A DNA stretch of 64,000 nucleotides, taken from UBA1366 sp047602575. Its GTDB lineage: Bacteria; Bacillota; Clostridia; Oscillospirales; Ruminococcaceae. The position numbers and the translations under genes are program-made. The notes beneath the pieces were generated by a model. It did not search any database, was not told the DNA's origin, and saw only the letters and a list, made by a program, of their open reading frames with translations. The DNA is taken from NCBI GenBank assembly GCA_047602575.1, contig JASGGY010000003.1, positions 744,001 to 808,000 of the forward strand. The letters run 5' to 3'. Positions 1 to 9,255 of this stretch are shown here, piece after piece; the first letter of the stretch is position 1, and each line of letters starts with the position of its first letter.

Positions 1-1816
1 TGACGTGCTGGTTGGCGATCTGGGAGATGTGAATCAGACCGTCGATGCCCTTGATGATCTGGGCAAACGCACCGAAATTGGTCAGCGAAACGATTTTCAC
101 CTTAGCGACCTGACCGGCGGCGTAATTGGCTTTGAAAACCTCCCACGGATTCTCCGCAGGCTTTCTGTATACCAGGGAAACCTTGCCGGCTTCCTTGTCG
201 ATGTCCTTGATGATCACCTCGATGGTTTCGCCCACGCTTACCACGTCGGAGGGATGCTTGATTCTGTCCCAGGAAAGGTCGAGCTTGCGGATGAGTCCGT
301 CAATGCCGCCCAGATCCACAAACACGCCGTAATCGGTGATGGATTTCACTTCGCCGGTTACAACCGCGCCGGCAACGGCGGTTTCAAAGAACTTCGCCTG
401 TGCCGCGGATTTCATTTCCTTCGCAACGGCGCGGATCGAGCCGACCGCACGCTGTTTTTGTTCGTTTAAATCAATGATCTTGAAGTTGACGGTCTTGCGC
501 AGCAGATCGTCAAGCTTGTCGTCACGCCGTGCGGTTGCCTGCGACGCGGGGATGAACACCTTCACGCCGTTTGCCAGAACCAGTACGCCGCCCTTGACAA
601 CGTTTGTTACCGTGCCGGTCAAAACACTGTCCTCGTCGCGCGCCTTGAGCAGCTTTTCATAGCCGACCATTGCGTCAACCTTGCGCTTGGAAAGTGTCAC
701 AATGCCGTTCTGGTCGTCGATTTTCATCACAACCAGCTCGACGGTGTCGCCGACCTTTACCACATCAGAGGGCTTGAGGGTGCTGTCGTCGGTCAGCTCA
801 GCCAGCGGGACATAGCCCGTGTGCTTTGTGCCGATGTCTACGATCGCTTCGCTGTTGTTCACAGACGTGATCAGACCGGTCACCTTTTTCCCTGTATGTA
901 TTTTAATTAAGGACTGCTCCAGTGCTTCGGCAAAGTCAAAATCCTCATCAATGCCGTTGATGATTTCGTTCATGGTTTGTTGTACCTCCTTGATTATATA
1001 AGCCGGTGTCGATGCGCCGGCGGAAATCCCGATGATTTTTGCGCCCGAAAAGTCGATGCCGTAAAGCTCCCGCGCGTTTTCAATCAGAAAGCAGGGCGCA
1101 TACGGCTCGCAGACCAATTGCAGCTTGCGGGTGTTTGAGCTGTGCCGGTCGCCGGCGATGAGCATGATGTCCGCGCGCTTTGCAAGCTCCCGCGCTTCGT
1201 TCTGACGGTCTTTGGTGGCGCTGCAGATGGTTTCATACACCGTCAGCCCCGGTAAAAGACGTTGCGCGCTAATCTTGACGCGCGCCCATTCGTCGGTGCT
1301 GAAAGTAGTTTGCGCCAAAAGCACGGTCTTATCCGCTTTTAATGAAAGCGTTTTTACCGCGTCGGCAAGCTCCGTTTCGTTGGCGATGACCGCGGCTCGT
1401 CCGGTGCTGTGCCCTACGATGCCGCGCACCTCCGGATGATCCTGATCCCCGGCGATGAGCACGGTAAACCCCTGTGCGGATTGCTCCGCTGCGATTTTGT
1501 GAATCCTTGCCACAAACGGGCAGGTTGCGTCCACAATATCAGCGCCGATGTCTGCCAGCGCGTCGTAAACGCACTTCTCCACGCCGTGGGAGCGGATGAT
1601 CACTGTGTCCCCCGCGCGGATGCCGGAAAGATCGGCGACGGTTCTTCCGCCGCGCGCCTCGATGTCGGCGACCACGTTTTTGTTGTGGATGATCGGGCCC
1701 AATGTGACGACCTGTTGACGGTTATCTAAGTTATTATACACTATTTTAACCGCTCTGTCTACACCAAAACAGAAACCCGCAGTGGCAGCGGTGCATATTT
1801 TACAGTTTGTTAACAT
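1..1816 (-). CDS. ispH: IspH (HMB-PP reductase) fused to S1 RNA-binding domains, 3' end outside window
   Basis: The N-terminal part is 4-hydroxy-3-methylbut-2-enyl diphosphate reductase, the last enzyme of the MEP isoprenoid pathway, a cytoplasmic [4Fe-4S] enzyme. The motif GFCFGVDRA carries the first cluster cysteine. It is followed by the typical substrate-site histidines (GPIIHNK, RSHGVEK) and a late SAGASTPAY segment. After about 280 residues the frame continues without a stop into S1-type OB folds. At least three full copies and the beginning of a fourth are visible before the window edge (for example TDYGVFVDLGGIDGLI). IspH-S1 fusions are a known clostridial arrangement. The ATG at 1816 overlaps the end of plsC, and GGTAG precedes it. 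At least 605 codons lie in the window. The total length and number of S1 repeats cannot be seen. Confidence 0.93.
   Translation of the reverse strand, partial: MLTNCKICTAATAGFCFGVDRAVKIVYNNLDNRQQVVTLGPIIHNKNVVADIEARGGRTVADLSGIRAGDTVIIRSHGVEKCVYDALADIGADIVDATCPFVARIHKIAAEQSAQGFTVLIAGDQDHPEVRGIVGHSTGRAAVIANETELADAVKTLSLKADKTVLLAQTTFSTDEWARVKISAQRLLPGLTVYETICSATKDRQNEARELAKRADIMLIAGDRHSSNTRKLQLVCEPYAPCFLIENARELYGIDFSGAKIIGISAGASTPAYIIKEVQQTMNEIINGIDEDFDFAEALEQSLIKIHTGKKVTGLITSVNNSEAIVDIGTKHTGYVPLAELTDDSTLKPSDVVKVGDTVELVVMKIDDQNGIVTLSKRKVDAMVGYEKLLKARDEDSVLTGTVTNVVKGGVLVLANGVKVFIPASQATARRDDKLDDLLRKTVNFKIIDLNEQKQRAVGSIRAVAKEMKSAAQAKFFETAVAGAVVTGEVKSITDYGVFVDLGGIDGLIRKLDLSWDRIKHPSDVVSVGETIEVIIKDIDKEAGKVSLVYRKPAENPWEVFKANYAAGQVAKVKIVSLTNFGAFAQIIKGIDGLIHISQIANQHV
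971..991 (-). promoter_or_regulatory. Internal ribosome binding site and ATG inside the ispH-S1 fusion
   Basis: Exactly at the IspH/S1 junction the minus strand reads AAGGAGG, 11 nt, then an in-frame ATG at 973. This is a stronger Shine-Dalgarno sequence than the one before the full-length start. It would allow a free S1-domain protein to be made from the same mRNA. Its use is inference. Confidence 0.5.
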
Positions 1817-2408
1817 CTGTTTCTACCAACTTTGTGATTTCCGCCATAATTTTCAGCTTTAAGCGTTTTAAGCTGCGCGGATCGGCGGCGGTGACGGCAA
1901 GCTCCTCCGGCAGGATCGGCGCGCCGTAGCGAACGGTGATTTTTCTGCGGAATTTCAAGCCCTCGCGGAAGCTGATTCCCACCGGCACAACGGGAACGCC
2001 CGCCGCAGCCGCGATGAGGGCGACGCCGGTTTTGCCCTTGCCGACCGTGCCGTCCTTTGAGCGTGTACCCTCGGGGAAAATCACGAGGTGAAAGCCGCGC
2101 TCGAGCCGGTCAAGCGACAGGTCAATCACGGCGGTGTCGCCCTTGCCGCGGGTGACGGGGAATGCCCCGAACGCCCTGATCAGCGCGGTGAACAGCGGGT
2201 TTCCCTGAAAAAGCTCCTCCTTCGCCATGAATGTGAACGGCACGCGTACCGGCAGGGCGATCAGGATCGGATCGGCATAGCTGCGGTGGTTGCTGGCGAA
2301 AACATATCCGCCGGTTTTCGGGATATTTTCGCGCCCCTCGATGCGCAGGTTAAAATAGAGCTTAAATGCCGCGTTCACAAACGGGCGCAGAATCTGGTAA
2401 AAAAACAT
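1800..2408 (-). CDS. plsC: 1-acyl-sn-glycerol-3-phosphate acyltransferase (PlsC family)
   Basis: This enzyme acylates lysophosphatidate to phosphatidate at the membrane, a core step of phospholipid synthesis. The protein (202 aa) has the acyltransferase block NHRSYADP (the HX4D catalytic motif) and the second block FPEGTRS. Its short hydrophobic N-terminus (FFYQILRPFVNAAFKLYF) suits membrane association. The length is normal for the family. I chose the ATG at 2408 because homologues start close to this point; a GTG at 2414 in the same frame is possible, and no strong ribosome binding site decides between them. It lies between cmk and ispH, a common clostridial order, and its last codons overlap the ispH start, which suggests translational coupling. 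Confidence 0.9.
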   Translation of the reverse strand: MFFYQILRPFVNAAFKLYFNLRIEGRENIPKTGGYVFASNHRSYADPILIALPVRVPFTFMAKEELFQGNPLFTALIRAFGAFPVTRGKGDTAVIDLSLDRLERGFHLVIFPEGTRSKDGTVGKGKTGVALIAAAAGVPVVPVGISFREGLKFRRKITVRYGAPILPEELAVTAADPRSLKRLKLKIMAEITKLVETDVNKL

Positions 2409-2500
2409 CCGCACAGGGCTAAGCTTGCGTCCAGTTTCGATTTTCCGGAACGAAAAGCCGCGCGTCTTTGTTTCCGCTTCCGTGTGTTCCGCCGGCTCAG

Positions 2501-3199
2501 CTATGTTTTTTTTTCGCCGGCGGTAAGCCGTTCGGTGATAATCCGGTCGAGCTTTTCCACCGCTTCCTCCACGCCCATGCCCGTGGTGTCAACCTCGACG
2601 GCATCGTCGGCTTTTTTCAGCGGGGCGATTTCGCGGTGGGTATCGTTGTAATCGCGCTGGAGGATGTCCGCTAAAACCTCCTCATAGGTTGAGGAATCGC
2701 CCTTTGCGGAAAGCTCCAGAAACCTGCGTTTTGCGCGTTCCGCCGGATCGGCGGTGAGAAAAATTTTCACCTGTGCGTGGGGCAGAACCACCGTGCCGAT
2801 GTCGCGCCCGTCCATGAGAATGTCGTTCTCAGCAGCGATTTTTTTCTGCAAATCAAACAGGAATTCCCTTACGCAGGGAAGTGCTGAAACCGCCGATGCG
2901 CCCATCGAGATTTCGGGTGTGCGGATCAGCTCTGACACATCCCGCCCGTTGACAAGCACCCGCTGCGCACCGTCCCGGTACGCCAGCGTCACGTCCGCGC
3001 CCGCGAGCGCTTCCTGAATTTCTGCCGTATGCTGCGCGGCATTTTTCACGTCCACACCGCTTTCGGTCAAGAAAAGCGCCGTCGCGCGGTACAATGCGCC
3101 CGTGTCCACGTAAACATACGCGCGTTTTTTCGCCAGCGCTTTGGCATAAGTCGATTTCCCCGCGCCGGAAGGGCCGTCGAGGGCGATGTTGATTCCCAT
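2501..3199 (-). CDS. cmk: Cytidylate kinase
   Basis: This enzyme phosphorylates CMP and dCMP to the diphosphates. The P-loop ALDGPSGAGKST is near the N-terminus and is followed by the YVDTGALYRA segment and the MDGRDIGTVV segment that bind nucleotide in CMP kinases. At 232 aa it has the usual family length. It starts seven bases after the stop of the upstream flavoprotein gene, so the two are probably cotranscribed. The order flavoprotein-cmk-plsC-ispH is a recurrent clostridial cluster. Family assignment is secure from the motifs; nothing unusual is visible. Confidence 0.95.
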   Translation of the reverse strand: MGINIALDGPSGAGKSTYAKALAKKRAYVYVDTGALYRATALFLTESGVDVKNAAQHTAEIQEALAGADVTLAYRDGAQRVLVNGRDVSELIRTPEISMGASAVSALPCVREFLFDLQKKIAAENDILMDGRDIGTVVLPHAQVKIFLTADPAERAKRRFLELSAKGDSSTYEEVLADILQRDYNDTHREIAPLKKADDAVEVDTTGMGVEEAVEKLDRIITERLTAGEKKT

Positions 3200-3205
3200 A
3201 TTTTA

Positions 3206-4519
3206 TCAAACCTTTCTTTGCAATTCCAGTTTTTGCGCAATGCTCCGCGCCGCCGCATAGCCGGTTGAAAAAGCAATCTGCAAATTAAATCCGCCTGTAT
3301 ACGCGTCCACATCAATGACCTCCCCCGCGAAATACAATCCGCCGGTAAGCTTTGAAGCCATGGTTTTGGGGTCGATTTCCCGCACATTTACCCCGCCGCT
3401 GGTGATAACCGCTTCATCCGCCGGACGAAAGCCCTTCACCGCGAACGAAATGTGTTTCAGAAGCGCAACAAGCTGCGTGCGTTGGGCGCGGGTGACCGCA
3501 TTGACCTTTGTTTCCGGCGCGATGCCGCTGCGTGCGACGATGACGGGAATGAGCGTTGCGGGCAGCAATCTGCCCAGCGAATTGGCAAAATCGCGGTTCG
3601 GGATTTCCGCAAAATCGCGCAGAATCCGCGCGTCAAGCTGCTGCTCGGTGAGGGCGGGCTTGAGGTCGATTTCCAGCGTATAGCGAAATTTGTCCGGCTT
3701 CATGTGCGCACTCGCCGAAAGCACGAGCGGGCCGGACACGCCGTAGTGCGTGAAAAGCAGCTCGCCCTGTTCCGTAAACACCGCCTTACGCTTCCCAGCC
3801 GGCGCGTTTTCGGAAAGCGGTGCGTTTTCGCTTGTTTTTTCGTGCCGAAAAACCGAGAGCGTCACGTTTTTCAGCGACAAGCCCATCAGCTCCGCCGCTT
3901 CTTTTCCGTACAAAACAAGCGGCACAAGCGACGCGGTAGGCGCGATTATCGTATGCCCGAGCGCCTGCGCAAAGCGATAGCCGTCGCCCGTCGAACCGGT
4001 GCGCGGATAGGAAATCCCGCCGGTCGCGACGATGATGTTTCTGGAAAACAGCGTGTCCGTTTCGGTGCGAACGCCGTAAACCGCGCCGTTTTCGGCGAGA
4101 ATTTCAAGTGCCGCGCCGCGCACAATCCGCCCGCCATGCCGCTTTACGTCCGCGGTCAGCGCATCGGCGATGTCACGCGCTTGATCGCTGACGGGAAAAA
4201 CACGGTTGCCGCGTTCTGTTTTCAGCGGTACGCCCAACGCTTCAAAATAAGCGATCACCTGCTGCGGCGGAAATCCTGTAACCGCGCTGAAAAGGAATTT
4301 CGCGTTGGTCGGCACGTTCTTCAGAACCTCGTCCGCGCCGCAGTTGTTCGTCACATTGCAGCGCCCCTTGCCGGTAATGAGTAGCTTTTTTCCCGTGATG
4401 CCGTTTTTCTCCGCCACCGCACAGCAAAGCCCCATGCGCCCGAGCTGTGCCGCGGCAAACAGTCCCGCCGCGCCGCCGCCGATGACAACCGCGTCAAAGG
4501 CGTTTTCGTGCGCAATCAC
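3206..4519 (-). CDS. HI0933/YhiN-type FAD-dependent oxidoreductase
   Basis: A 437-aa flavoprotein of the HI0933-like (BaiN/aminoacetone oxidase-like) family. The N-terminal Rossmann motif VVIGGGAAGL binds FAD. The family signature GRCNVTN follows near residue 50, and the C-terminal block TSGGVNVREIDPKTM and a YFAGEVIDVDAYTGG segment complete the FAD site. The substrate is unknown in most members. A longer frame is open upstream, but it runs antiparallel to no signal of its own. The GTG at 4519 is chosen because it gives the correct N-terminus and overlaps the stop of the upstream regulator gene (GTGA). It is followed by cmk in the same operon. Confidence 0.9.
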   Translation of the reverse strand: MIAHENAFDAVVIGGGAAGLFAAAQLGRMGLCCAVAEKNGITGKKLLITGKGRCNVTNNCGADEVLKNVPTNAKFLFSAVTGFPPQQVIAYFEALGVPLKTERGNRVFPVSDQARDIADALTADVKRHGGRIVRGAALEILAENGAVYGVRTETDTLFSRNIIVATGGISYPRTGSTGDGYRFAQALGHTIIAPTASLVPLVLYGKEAAELMGLSLKNVTLSVFRHEKTSENAPLSENAPAGKRKAVFTEQGELLFTHYGVSGPLVLSASAHMKPDKFRYTLEIDLKPALTEQQLDARILRDFAEIPNRDFANSLGRLLPATLIPVIVARSGIAPETKVNAVTRAQRTQLVALLKHISFAVKGFRPADEAVITSGGVNVREIDPKTMASKLTGGLYFAGEVIDVDAYTGGFNLQIAFSTGYAAARSIAQKLELQRKV

Positions 4520-5385
4520 TCGCCGTCCCCACTGGTTTCGTAAACGTGGTATTCTTCCCAGAGCTTTTCGAGCTTGACGAAATTTTCGGAAATCTGCGCG
4601 CGGTTTTTCGCCGAAACCGCCACGATCAGTGCGTTGATTAAACTCAGCGGTGCAACCAGCGAATCCACGAACGACGCCATATCGCTGCGCGCCAGAAGCA
4701 GGTGATCCGCAAATTCCGCCAGCGGCGACGCTTTGCTGTCGGTCAGCGCAACCACGCACGCACCGCTGTCCTTGGCGTAAGACAGCGCTTTGACGGTCTG
4801 CTTGGAGTAGCGCGGAAAGGAAATGCCGATCATCACATCCCCCGCGCCGATGCGGATGATCTGTTCAAAAAGATCGTTCTGAACCGAATTGCCGACCACG
4901 CGCACATTCGGCGAAATGAGATTGAGGTAATACCCCAGAAACGACGCCAGCGGCGCGGAGGAGCGCAGCCCGATGATGTAAATCACGCCGCCAGCGGCGA
5001 TGCTGTCCACCGCGCGGGCAAAATCCTCACGCGAGGTTTCGTCCAGCGTGCGGCGGATTTTCTCGATGTCGTGGTTGAGCACCTTGTCGAGAATCCCCTC
5101 CCCGTCCGTCAGTCCGCTCATCACCTCGATGCGCTGCACGGCGGTCAGGCGACTTTTCATGAAATCCTGCAGGGTTTTCTGCAGCTGGGGATAGCCCTCA
5201 AAGCCCAGCTCAAAGGCAAACCGCACGACGGTTGACTCGCTCACCCCGACCGTCACGCCCAGGCGCAGCGCCGTCATATAAGCCGCCTTGTCGTAATGCT
5301 CTAAAATAAATGCGGCAATCTGCCTGTGACCCTTTGACATTTTCGAAAGCTTTTGCTTAATGACTTGAAACAGGTCTTTTTCCAT
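4516..5385 (-). CDS. MurR/RpiR-family transcriptional regulator
   Basis: A 289-aa regulator with an N-terminal RpiR-type helix-turn-helix (about residues 1-80, with VSESTVVRFAFELGFEGYPQL) and a C-terminal SIS domain (about 120-260, with IYIIGLRSSAPLASFLGYYL) that in this family binds a phosphosugar. Such regulators usually control sugar-phosphate or amino-sugar genes, but no such gene is next to it, so its target is unknown. The ATG at 5385 is preferred over that at 5394 because AAAGG sits about ten bases before it. The gene ends inside the start of the downstream flavoprotein gene. Confidence 0.88.
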   Translation of the reverse strand: MEKDLFQVIKQKLSKMSKGHRQIAAFILEHYDKAAYMTALRLGVTVGVSESTVVRFAFELGFEGYPQLQKTLQDFMKSRLTAVQRIEVMSGLTDGEGILDKVLNHDIEKIRRTLDETSREDFARAVDSIAAGGVIYIIGLRSSAPLASFLGYYLNLISPNVRVVGNSVQNDLFEQIIRIGAGDVMIGISFPRYSKQTVKALSYAKDSGACVVALTDSKASPLAEFADHLLLARSDMASFVDSLVAPLSLINALIVAVSAKNRAQISENFVKLEKLWEEYHVYETSGDGE

Positions 5386-5417
5386 GAAACCCATGCCTTT
5401 CCGTTGTAAAATCGGGA

Positions 5418-5630
5418 TTATTCCCAGAGTTTATTTTGCAGCGCCGTCATCTGTGACCTGCGCGTTATGGTTTGCGCCGCATCAACGCGGTATAAGCCGT
5501 TTGCTTGGCGTTCAAGCACGTCGCCCGCGCAAAAATTTCCGTCAATCTGTTCCGCACAAAGGCTTTTCACCGCACCCGTTTCGTCGGTACAAACGGCAAA
5601 GCCCTCCTCGATCCGGTCAATGACAAGCAT
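5418..5630 (-). CDS. DUF3006-family small protein
   Basis: A 70-aa protein matching the DUF3006 pattern: an N-terminal MLVIDRIEEGFAVCTDETG strand-turn region and an acidic middle. The function is unknown. These proteins are typically encoded next to ComEC/Rec2-like metallo-hydrolases, and here the gene begins four bases after such a hydrolase gene ends, so the pair is probably cotranslated. It is followed by the RpiR regulator gene on the same strand. Confidence 0.75.
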   Translation of the reverse strand: MLVIDRIEEGFAVCTDETGAVKSLCAEQIDGNFCAGDVLERQANGLYRVDAAQTITRRSQMTALQNKLWE

Positions 5631-5634
5631 ACCA

Positions 5635-6567
5635 TCATCCCTTTTCTGTGATCACGTTCAGCCCCGCGCCGTCGGACTCAAAAACAACCGTGCCGTTTAA
5701 ATCCGTGCGGTAAAGCGCTGACACAAATTTATTCAGATTGCTGACCGTGGTATCGGCGGGATGCCCGTAGGAATTCCCGGCTCCGACGGAAATCACGGCG
5801 TAGCGCGGCGAAACGGCTTTTAGAAAATCCGTGCCCGACGAGGTAGAGCTGCCGTGATGCCCGACCTTTATCACCTTCGCGGAGAGGTCAAAGCCCGCGT
5901 TCATCAGCTCGGCTTCCTCCGGCTTTTCGCAGTCGCCGGTGATGAGAAAGGAATTGTCGCCGTCGGTGATTTTCGTCACCACGGAGTAATTGTTCAGATC
6001 GTCGTAATCTCCCTTTGCGGTGAAGGTTTCGACCGTCGCGCTGCCGAGCGAAAAGCTTGTATCCGTCGCGGCAGTGATTTTCAAGCCCTTGTCGGCAATC
6101 GTCGTCAGCAGGTTTTCATAAACCGCACCCGTCGGCACGAGCGCGTCCGGCATTTTCGGCATAATCAGCTTTTTCACCGTGAAGTTTTCCAGCACATCCT
6201 TCATCCCGCCCATGTGGTCGGAATGCTGGTGGGTGACGATGACGTACGTAAGCTTTGTGACATTCTGCGCTTTTAAATAAGAAACCACCGTGTCGCCCTG
6301 ATCGGTTTCGCCCGCGTCGATGAGCATCGCCTCGCCGTCACAGATCACAAGCGTGCTGTCGCCCTGCCCCACATCAATGAAATGCACCGAGCAGTCTGCG
6401 GAGGTCGCCGGCTTGTCCGCTAGCCCCAGTCCTACCATCAGCTCCCGGTAAGAAATCACGCCCGCCTTGTCGAGTCCCCACAAAAGCAGGCATACCGCCG
6501 CCGTAATCAGGGTCGCCCACTTCGTCAGCCTGCGTTTGTTTATGTAACCCTTCTTCGTTCTTCCCAC
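5635..6567 (-). CDS. ComEC/Rec2-related metallo-beta-lactamase-fold hydrolase, membrane-anchored
   Basis: A 310-aa protein with one N-terminal transmembrane segment (about residues 16-33, LITAAVCLLLWGLDKAGV) followed by an exported metallo-beta-lactamase domain. The metal-binding motif THQHSDHMGG is present. FIDVGQGDSTLV is the usual start of the ComEC-like hydrolase domain, and KVGHHGSSTSSG near the C-terminus supplies another metal ligand. Relatives are thought to be extracellular nucleases or phosphodiesterases linked to DNA uptake, but the substrate here is unknown. It lacks the ComEC membrane channel, so it is a stand-alone hydrolase. It is paired with the DUF3006 gene. Confidence 0.88.
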   Translation of the reverse strand: MGRTKKGYINKRRLTKWATLITAAVCLLLWGLDKAGVISYRELMVGLGLADKPATSADCSVHFIDVGQGDSTLVICDGEAMLIDAGETDQGDTVVSYLKAQNVTKLTYVIVTHQHSDHMGGMKDVLENFTVKKLIMPKMPDALVPTGAVYENLLTTIADKGLKITAATDTSFSLGSATVETFTAKGDYDDLNNYSVVTKITDGDNSFLITGDCEKPEEAELMNAGFDLSAKVIKVGHHGSSTSSGTDFLKAVSPRYAVISVGAGNSYGHPADTTVSNLNKFVSALYRTDLNGTVVFESDGAGLNVITEKG

Positions 6568-6582
6568 GTCCTTTTATCTCCG

Positions 6583-9201
6583 TCAGCGCATTGCCTGCCG
6601 CTGTGCCCATTGTTCTTTTGAAATCAGAATCTTACGCGGCTTCGCGCCCTGTGTTTCGCCGACGATTCCCATTTTCTCTAGATCGTCCATGATCCGCGCG
6701 GCGCGGGCATAGCCCAGCTTGAGCCGGCTCTGAAGATACGAGGTGGACGCGCGTCCGGATTCGACAATCACCGTGATGGCATCCTCAAGCATCTCGTCCG
6801 CGCCCTCGCCGCCGAACTCCTCACCCGCACCGGGCTTTTCGCCCTTGGGCACAGGGATGTTCTTTTCGATTTCGTCCAGCACCTGCTCGTCGTAAGACGC
6901 TTTTTCCTGATTTTTCAAAAACTCCACCACCTCGCGCACCTCACGCGTCGGCACAAAGCTTCCTTGTACACGCAAGGGCTTGCCCAGCCCGACCGGCTTG
7001 TACAGCAAGTCACCCTGACCGAGCAGCTTTTCCGCGCCGCCCTCGTCGAGAATGACGCGCGAGTCGGTCTGGTTGGAAACCTTGAGCGCCACACGGCTGG
7101 GGATGTTGGCTTTGATTAAACCCGTTACAATGTCCACGCGGGGCGACTGGGTGGCAATGATCAGGTGCATACCAGCCGCCCGGGCAAGCTGCGCAATGCG
7201 GCAGATCGAGTCCTCGACTTCTTTGGGTGCTGCCATCATCAGGTCGGCAAGCTCGTCCACCACAATCACAATCTGCGGCATGGGTTCCAGCTCCTCGTGC
7301 TGGCGGACAAAATCGTTGTAGTCTGCGATGTCCCGCACGCCGTTGTCGGAAAACTGCTTATACCGGCGCAGCATTTCGTTGACCGCCCAGCCCAGCGCGC
7401 CCGCCGCCTTGCGCGCTTCCGTCACAACGGGAACAAGCAGGTGCGGAATGCCGTTATAGATGGGGAATTCCACTTGTTTTGGGTCGATGAGAATCAGCTT
7501 GACCTCCGCGGGGGAGGCTTTGTATAGAATGTTCATGATGATCGAGTTGGTGAAAACGGATTTACCCGAGCCGGTTGTTCCGGCGATGAGCAAATGGGGC
7601 ATTTTTGAAATATCACCCACAACAATTTTGCCCTCGATGTTCTTGCCCACCGCAAAGCAGAGCTTGCCCTTTGCGGCGCGGAATTCCTCGCTGTCAATCA
7701 GCTCGCGGATGGAAACGCTGTCGCGGTATTTGTTGGCAAGCTCGATGCCCACCGCGGCTTTTCCGGGAATCGGCGCTTCGATGCGCACGCCCTCCGCAGC
7801 AAGGTTCAGCGCGATGTCGTCGGACAATCCGGTGATTTTTGAAACCTTGACCCCCGCCGCCGGCTGTACCTCATACCGCGTGACGGACGGACCGCGGTGG
7901 ATGTCCACAATGCGCGTCTGCACGCCGAAGCTTTTGAGCGTGTCAATGAGGGTTTCGGATTTCTGCCGGATCTCCCCCTGCGATGCGGCGGGGTCGGCGT
8001 TGTTTGCGGGATATTTTAAAAGCGACACCGGCGGCGCAAGGTAGATGCTCGCCGATTCGGTTTTCTCAAACAGCGTGGTCTGCCCGTCTTTTTCCATATA
8101 AACGGTTTTCTTCAGAACGCTTGCGCCGTGCTTCACCGGCTCGGCGGGCTTAGCGTCCGCCGCCGGATCGGATGCGCCCACAGCCTTGCGCACAATGCGG
8201 TCCAGCACCGCTTTACGCTCCTCGGGGGTTTCGGGTTCGGCTTCGCCGGCGGTGTCCCACGGCGGGGTTTCGTCGTCGGTCGATTCACCGCCGTCCGCGG
8301 AAAACACTGCCGTGCCGGTTGCATTCCCGTCATCGGCGGGAATTTCCCCCTCGCCGGAAAAGGTATCAAAATACGACTGCTTGCGCCGCTTTTTCTTTTT
8401 CGGCTCGTCCGGTATGACCAGGGGCGGCTCGGACGCGGGCGCGGGGTCGTCGGCAAAGATGTTCTTGTCTTTGGGTAAATATTTGGCATAATCCACAAAT
8501 TCATCAGCCGGTTTTTCGCCGGCTTTTTCCTGTGCGGCGCGCGCGGATTTCTCGGCGTGTTCCTCACGTACGGCGCGATACCCGCTGCGAAACGGCTTTG
8601 TCAGCAGGCGGAACACATCCAGCGCGGTTAAATTCGTCTGCAGCAGCACAAAGCCCGCCGTCAGCAGGCACAGCACCACCAGCGCGCCCGTGCGGCCGCA
8701 CAGCGTCATCAGCATCCAACCCAGCGGTGCGCCGGCAAGCCCGCCGCCCACGGAAATCACGCCGTCGGAGAACAGCCCGCCCAGCTTTTTCAGAAAATTC
8801 GCGCCCGCGACCTCGCCGTTTGCCGCCGTGAAAATGCCGCACAACACAAACAGCAGCATCCACAGCTCAAACGCCTTTGCGCGGAACCACCGCCGGGGCT
8901 TGTCCGCGGAAAGCAGCACCGCCAGTAAAATCAGCAGCGGCGCAAATGCGTACACCGCTTTTCCGAACAGCCCGCGCTCAATGTCGTGCAGCGCTTCCCA
9001 TAAGCCGGAGCCGCGCAGGTAGGTGACAAAGCCCGCAAAAATGCCGGCCAGCAGCAGTACCACCGACCAGAAGCGCCTGTCCTCGTTGTATGTATCGTCC
9101 CTGCGCTGAGCGCCGGGAGATGGTTTTTTCACCGCCGGTTTTTTGCCGGAAGCTTTTTTCGCCGCCGGCTTTTTCTTTGTACCGGATGCCTTTCCCGCCA
9201 T
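6583..9201 (-). CDS. ftsK: FtsK/SpoIIIE DNA translocase
   Basis: An 872-aa hexameric DNA pump that moves chromosomal DNA through the division or sporulation septum. A Lys/Ala-rich N-terminal tail is followed by four or five transmembrane segments between about residues 44 and 190 and a charged low-complexity linker (about 205-360). The RecA-like motor has Walker A GTTGSGKS at 541-548 and Walker B VIVVDELAD around 646. The C-terminal winged-helix gamma domain (about 805-872, with LQSRLKLGYARAARIMDDLE) recognises orienting sequences on DNA. GGGGAGG precedes the ATG. The upstream ylzJ and tepA genes match the Bacillus tepA-ylzJ-spoIIIE order, which points to the SpoIIIE-like branch. Confidence 0.96.
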   Translation of the reverse strand: MAGKASGTKKKPAAKKASGKKPAVKKPSPGAQRRDDTYNEDRRFWSVVLLLAGIFAGFVTYLRGSGLWEALHDIERGLFGKAVYAFAPLLILLAVLLSADKPRRWFRAKAFELWMLLFVLCGIFTAANGEVAGANFLKKLGGLFSDGVISVGGGLAGAPLGWMLMTLCGRTGALVVLCLLTAGFVLLQTNLTALDVFRLLTKPFRSGYRAVREEHAEKSARAAQEKAGEKPADEFVDYAKYLPKDKNIFADDPAPASEPPLVIPDEPKKKKRRKQSYFDTFSGEGEIPADDGNATGTAVFSADGGESTDDETPPWDTAGEAEPETPEERKAVLDRIVRKAVGASDPAADAKPAEPVKHGASVLKKTVYMEKDGQTTLFEKTESASIYLAPPVSLLKYPANNADPAASQGEIRQKSETLIDTLKSFGVQTRIVDIHRGPSVTRYEVQPAAGVKVSKITGLSDDIALNLAAEGVRIEAPIPGKAAVGIELANKYRDSVSIRELIDSEEFRAAKGKLCFAVGKNIEGKIVVGDISKMPHLLIAGTTGSGKSVFTNSIIMNILYKASPAEVKLILIDPKQVEFPIYNGIPHLLVPVVTEARKAAGALGWAVNEMLRRYKQFSDNGVRDIADYNDFVRQHEELEPMPQIVIVVDELADLMMAAPKEVEDSICRIAQLARAAGMHLIIATQSPRVDIVTGLIKANIPSRVALKVSNQTDSRVILDEGGAEKLLGQGDLLYKPVGLGKPLRVQGSFVPTREVREVVEFLKNQEKASYDEQVLDEIEKNIPVPKGEKPGAGEEFGGEGADEMLEDAITVIVESGRASTSYLQSRLKLGYARAARIMDDLEKMGIVGETQGAKPRKILISKEQWAQRQAMR

Positions 9202-9255
9202 GGAATCCTCCCCTGTCGTTGATTCTTTTATTCTAAATAATACTCATTGTTTTTC

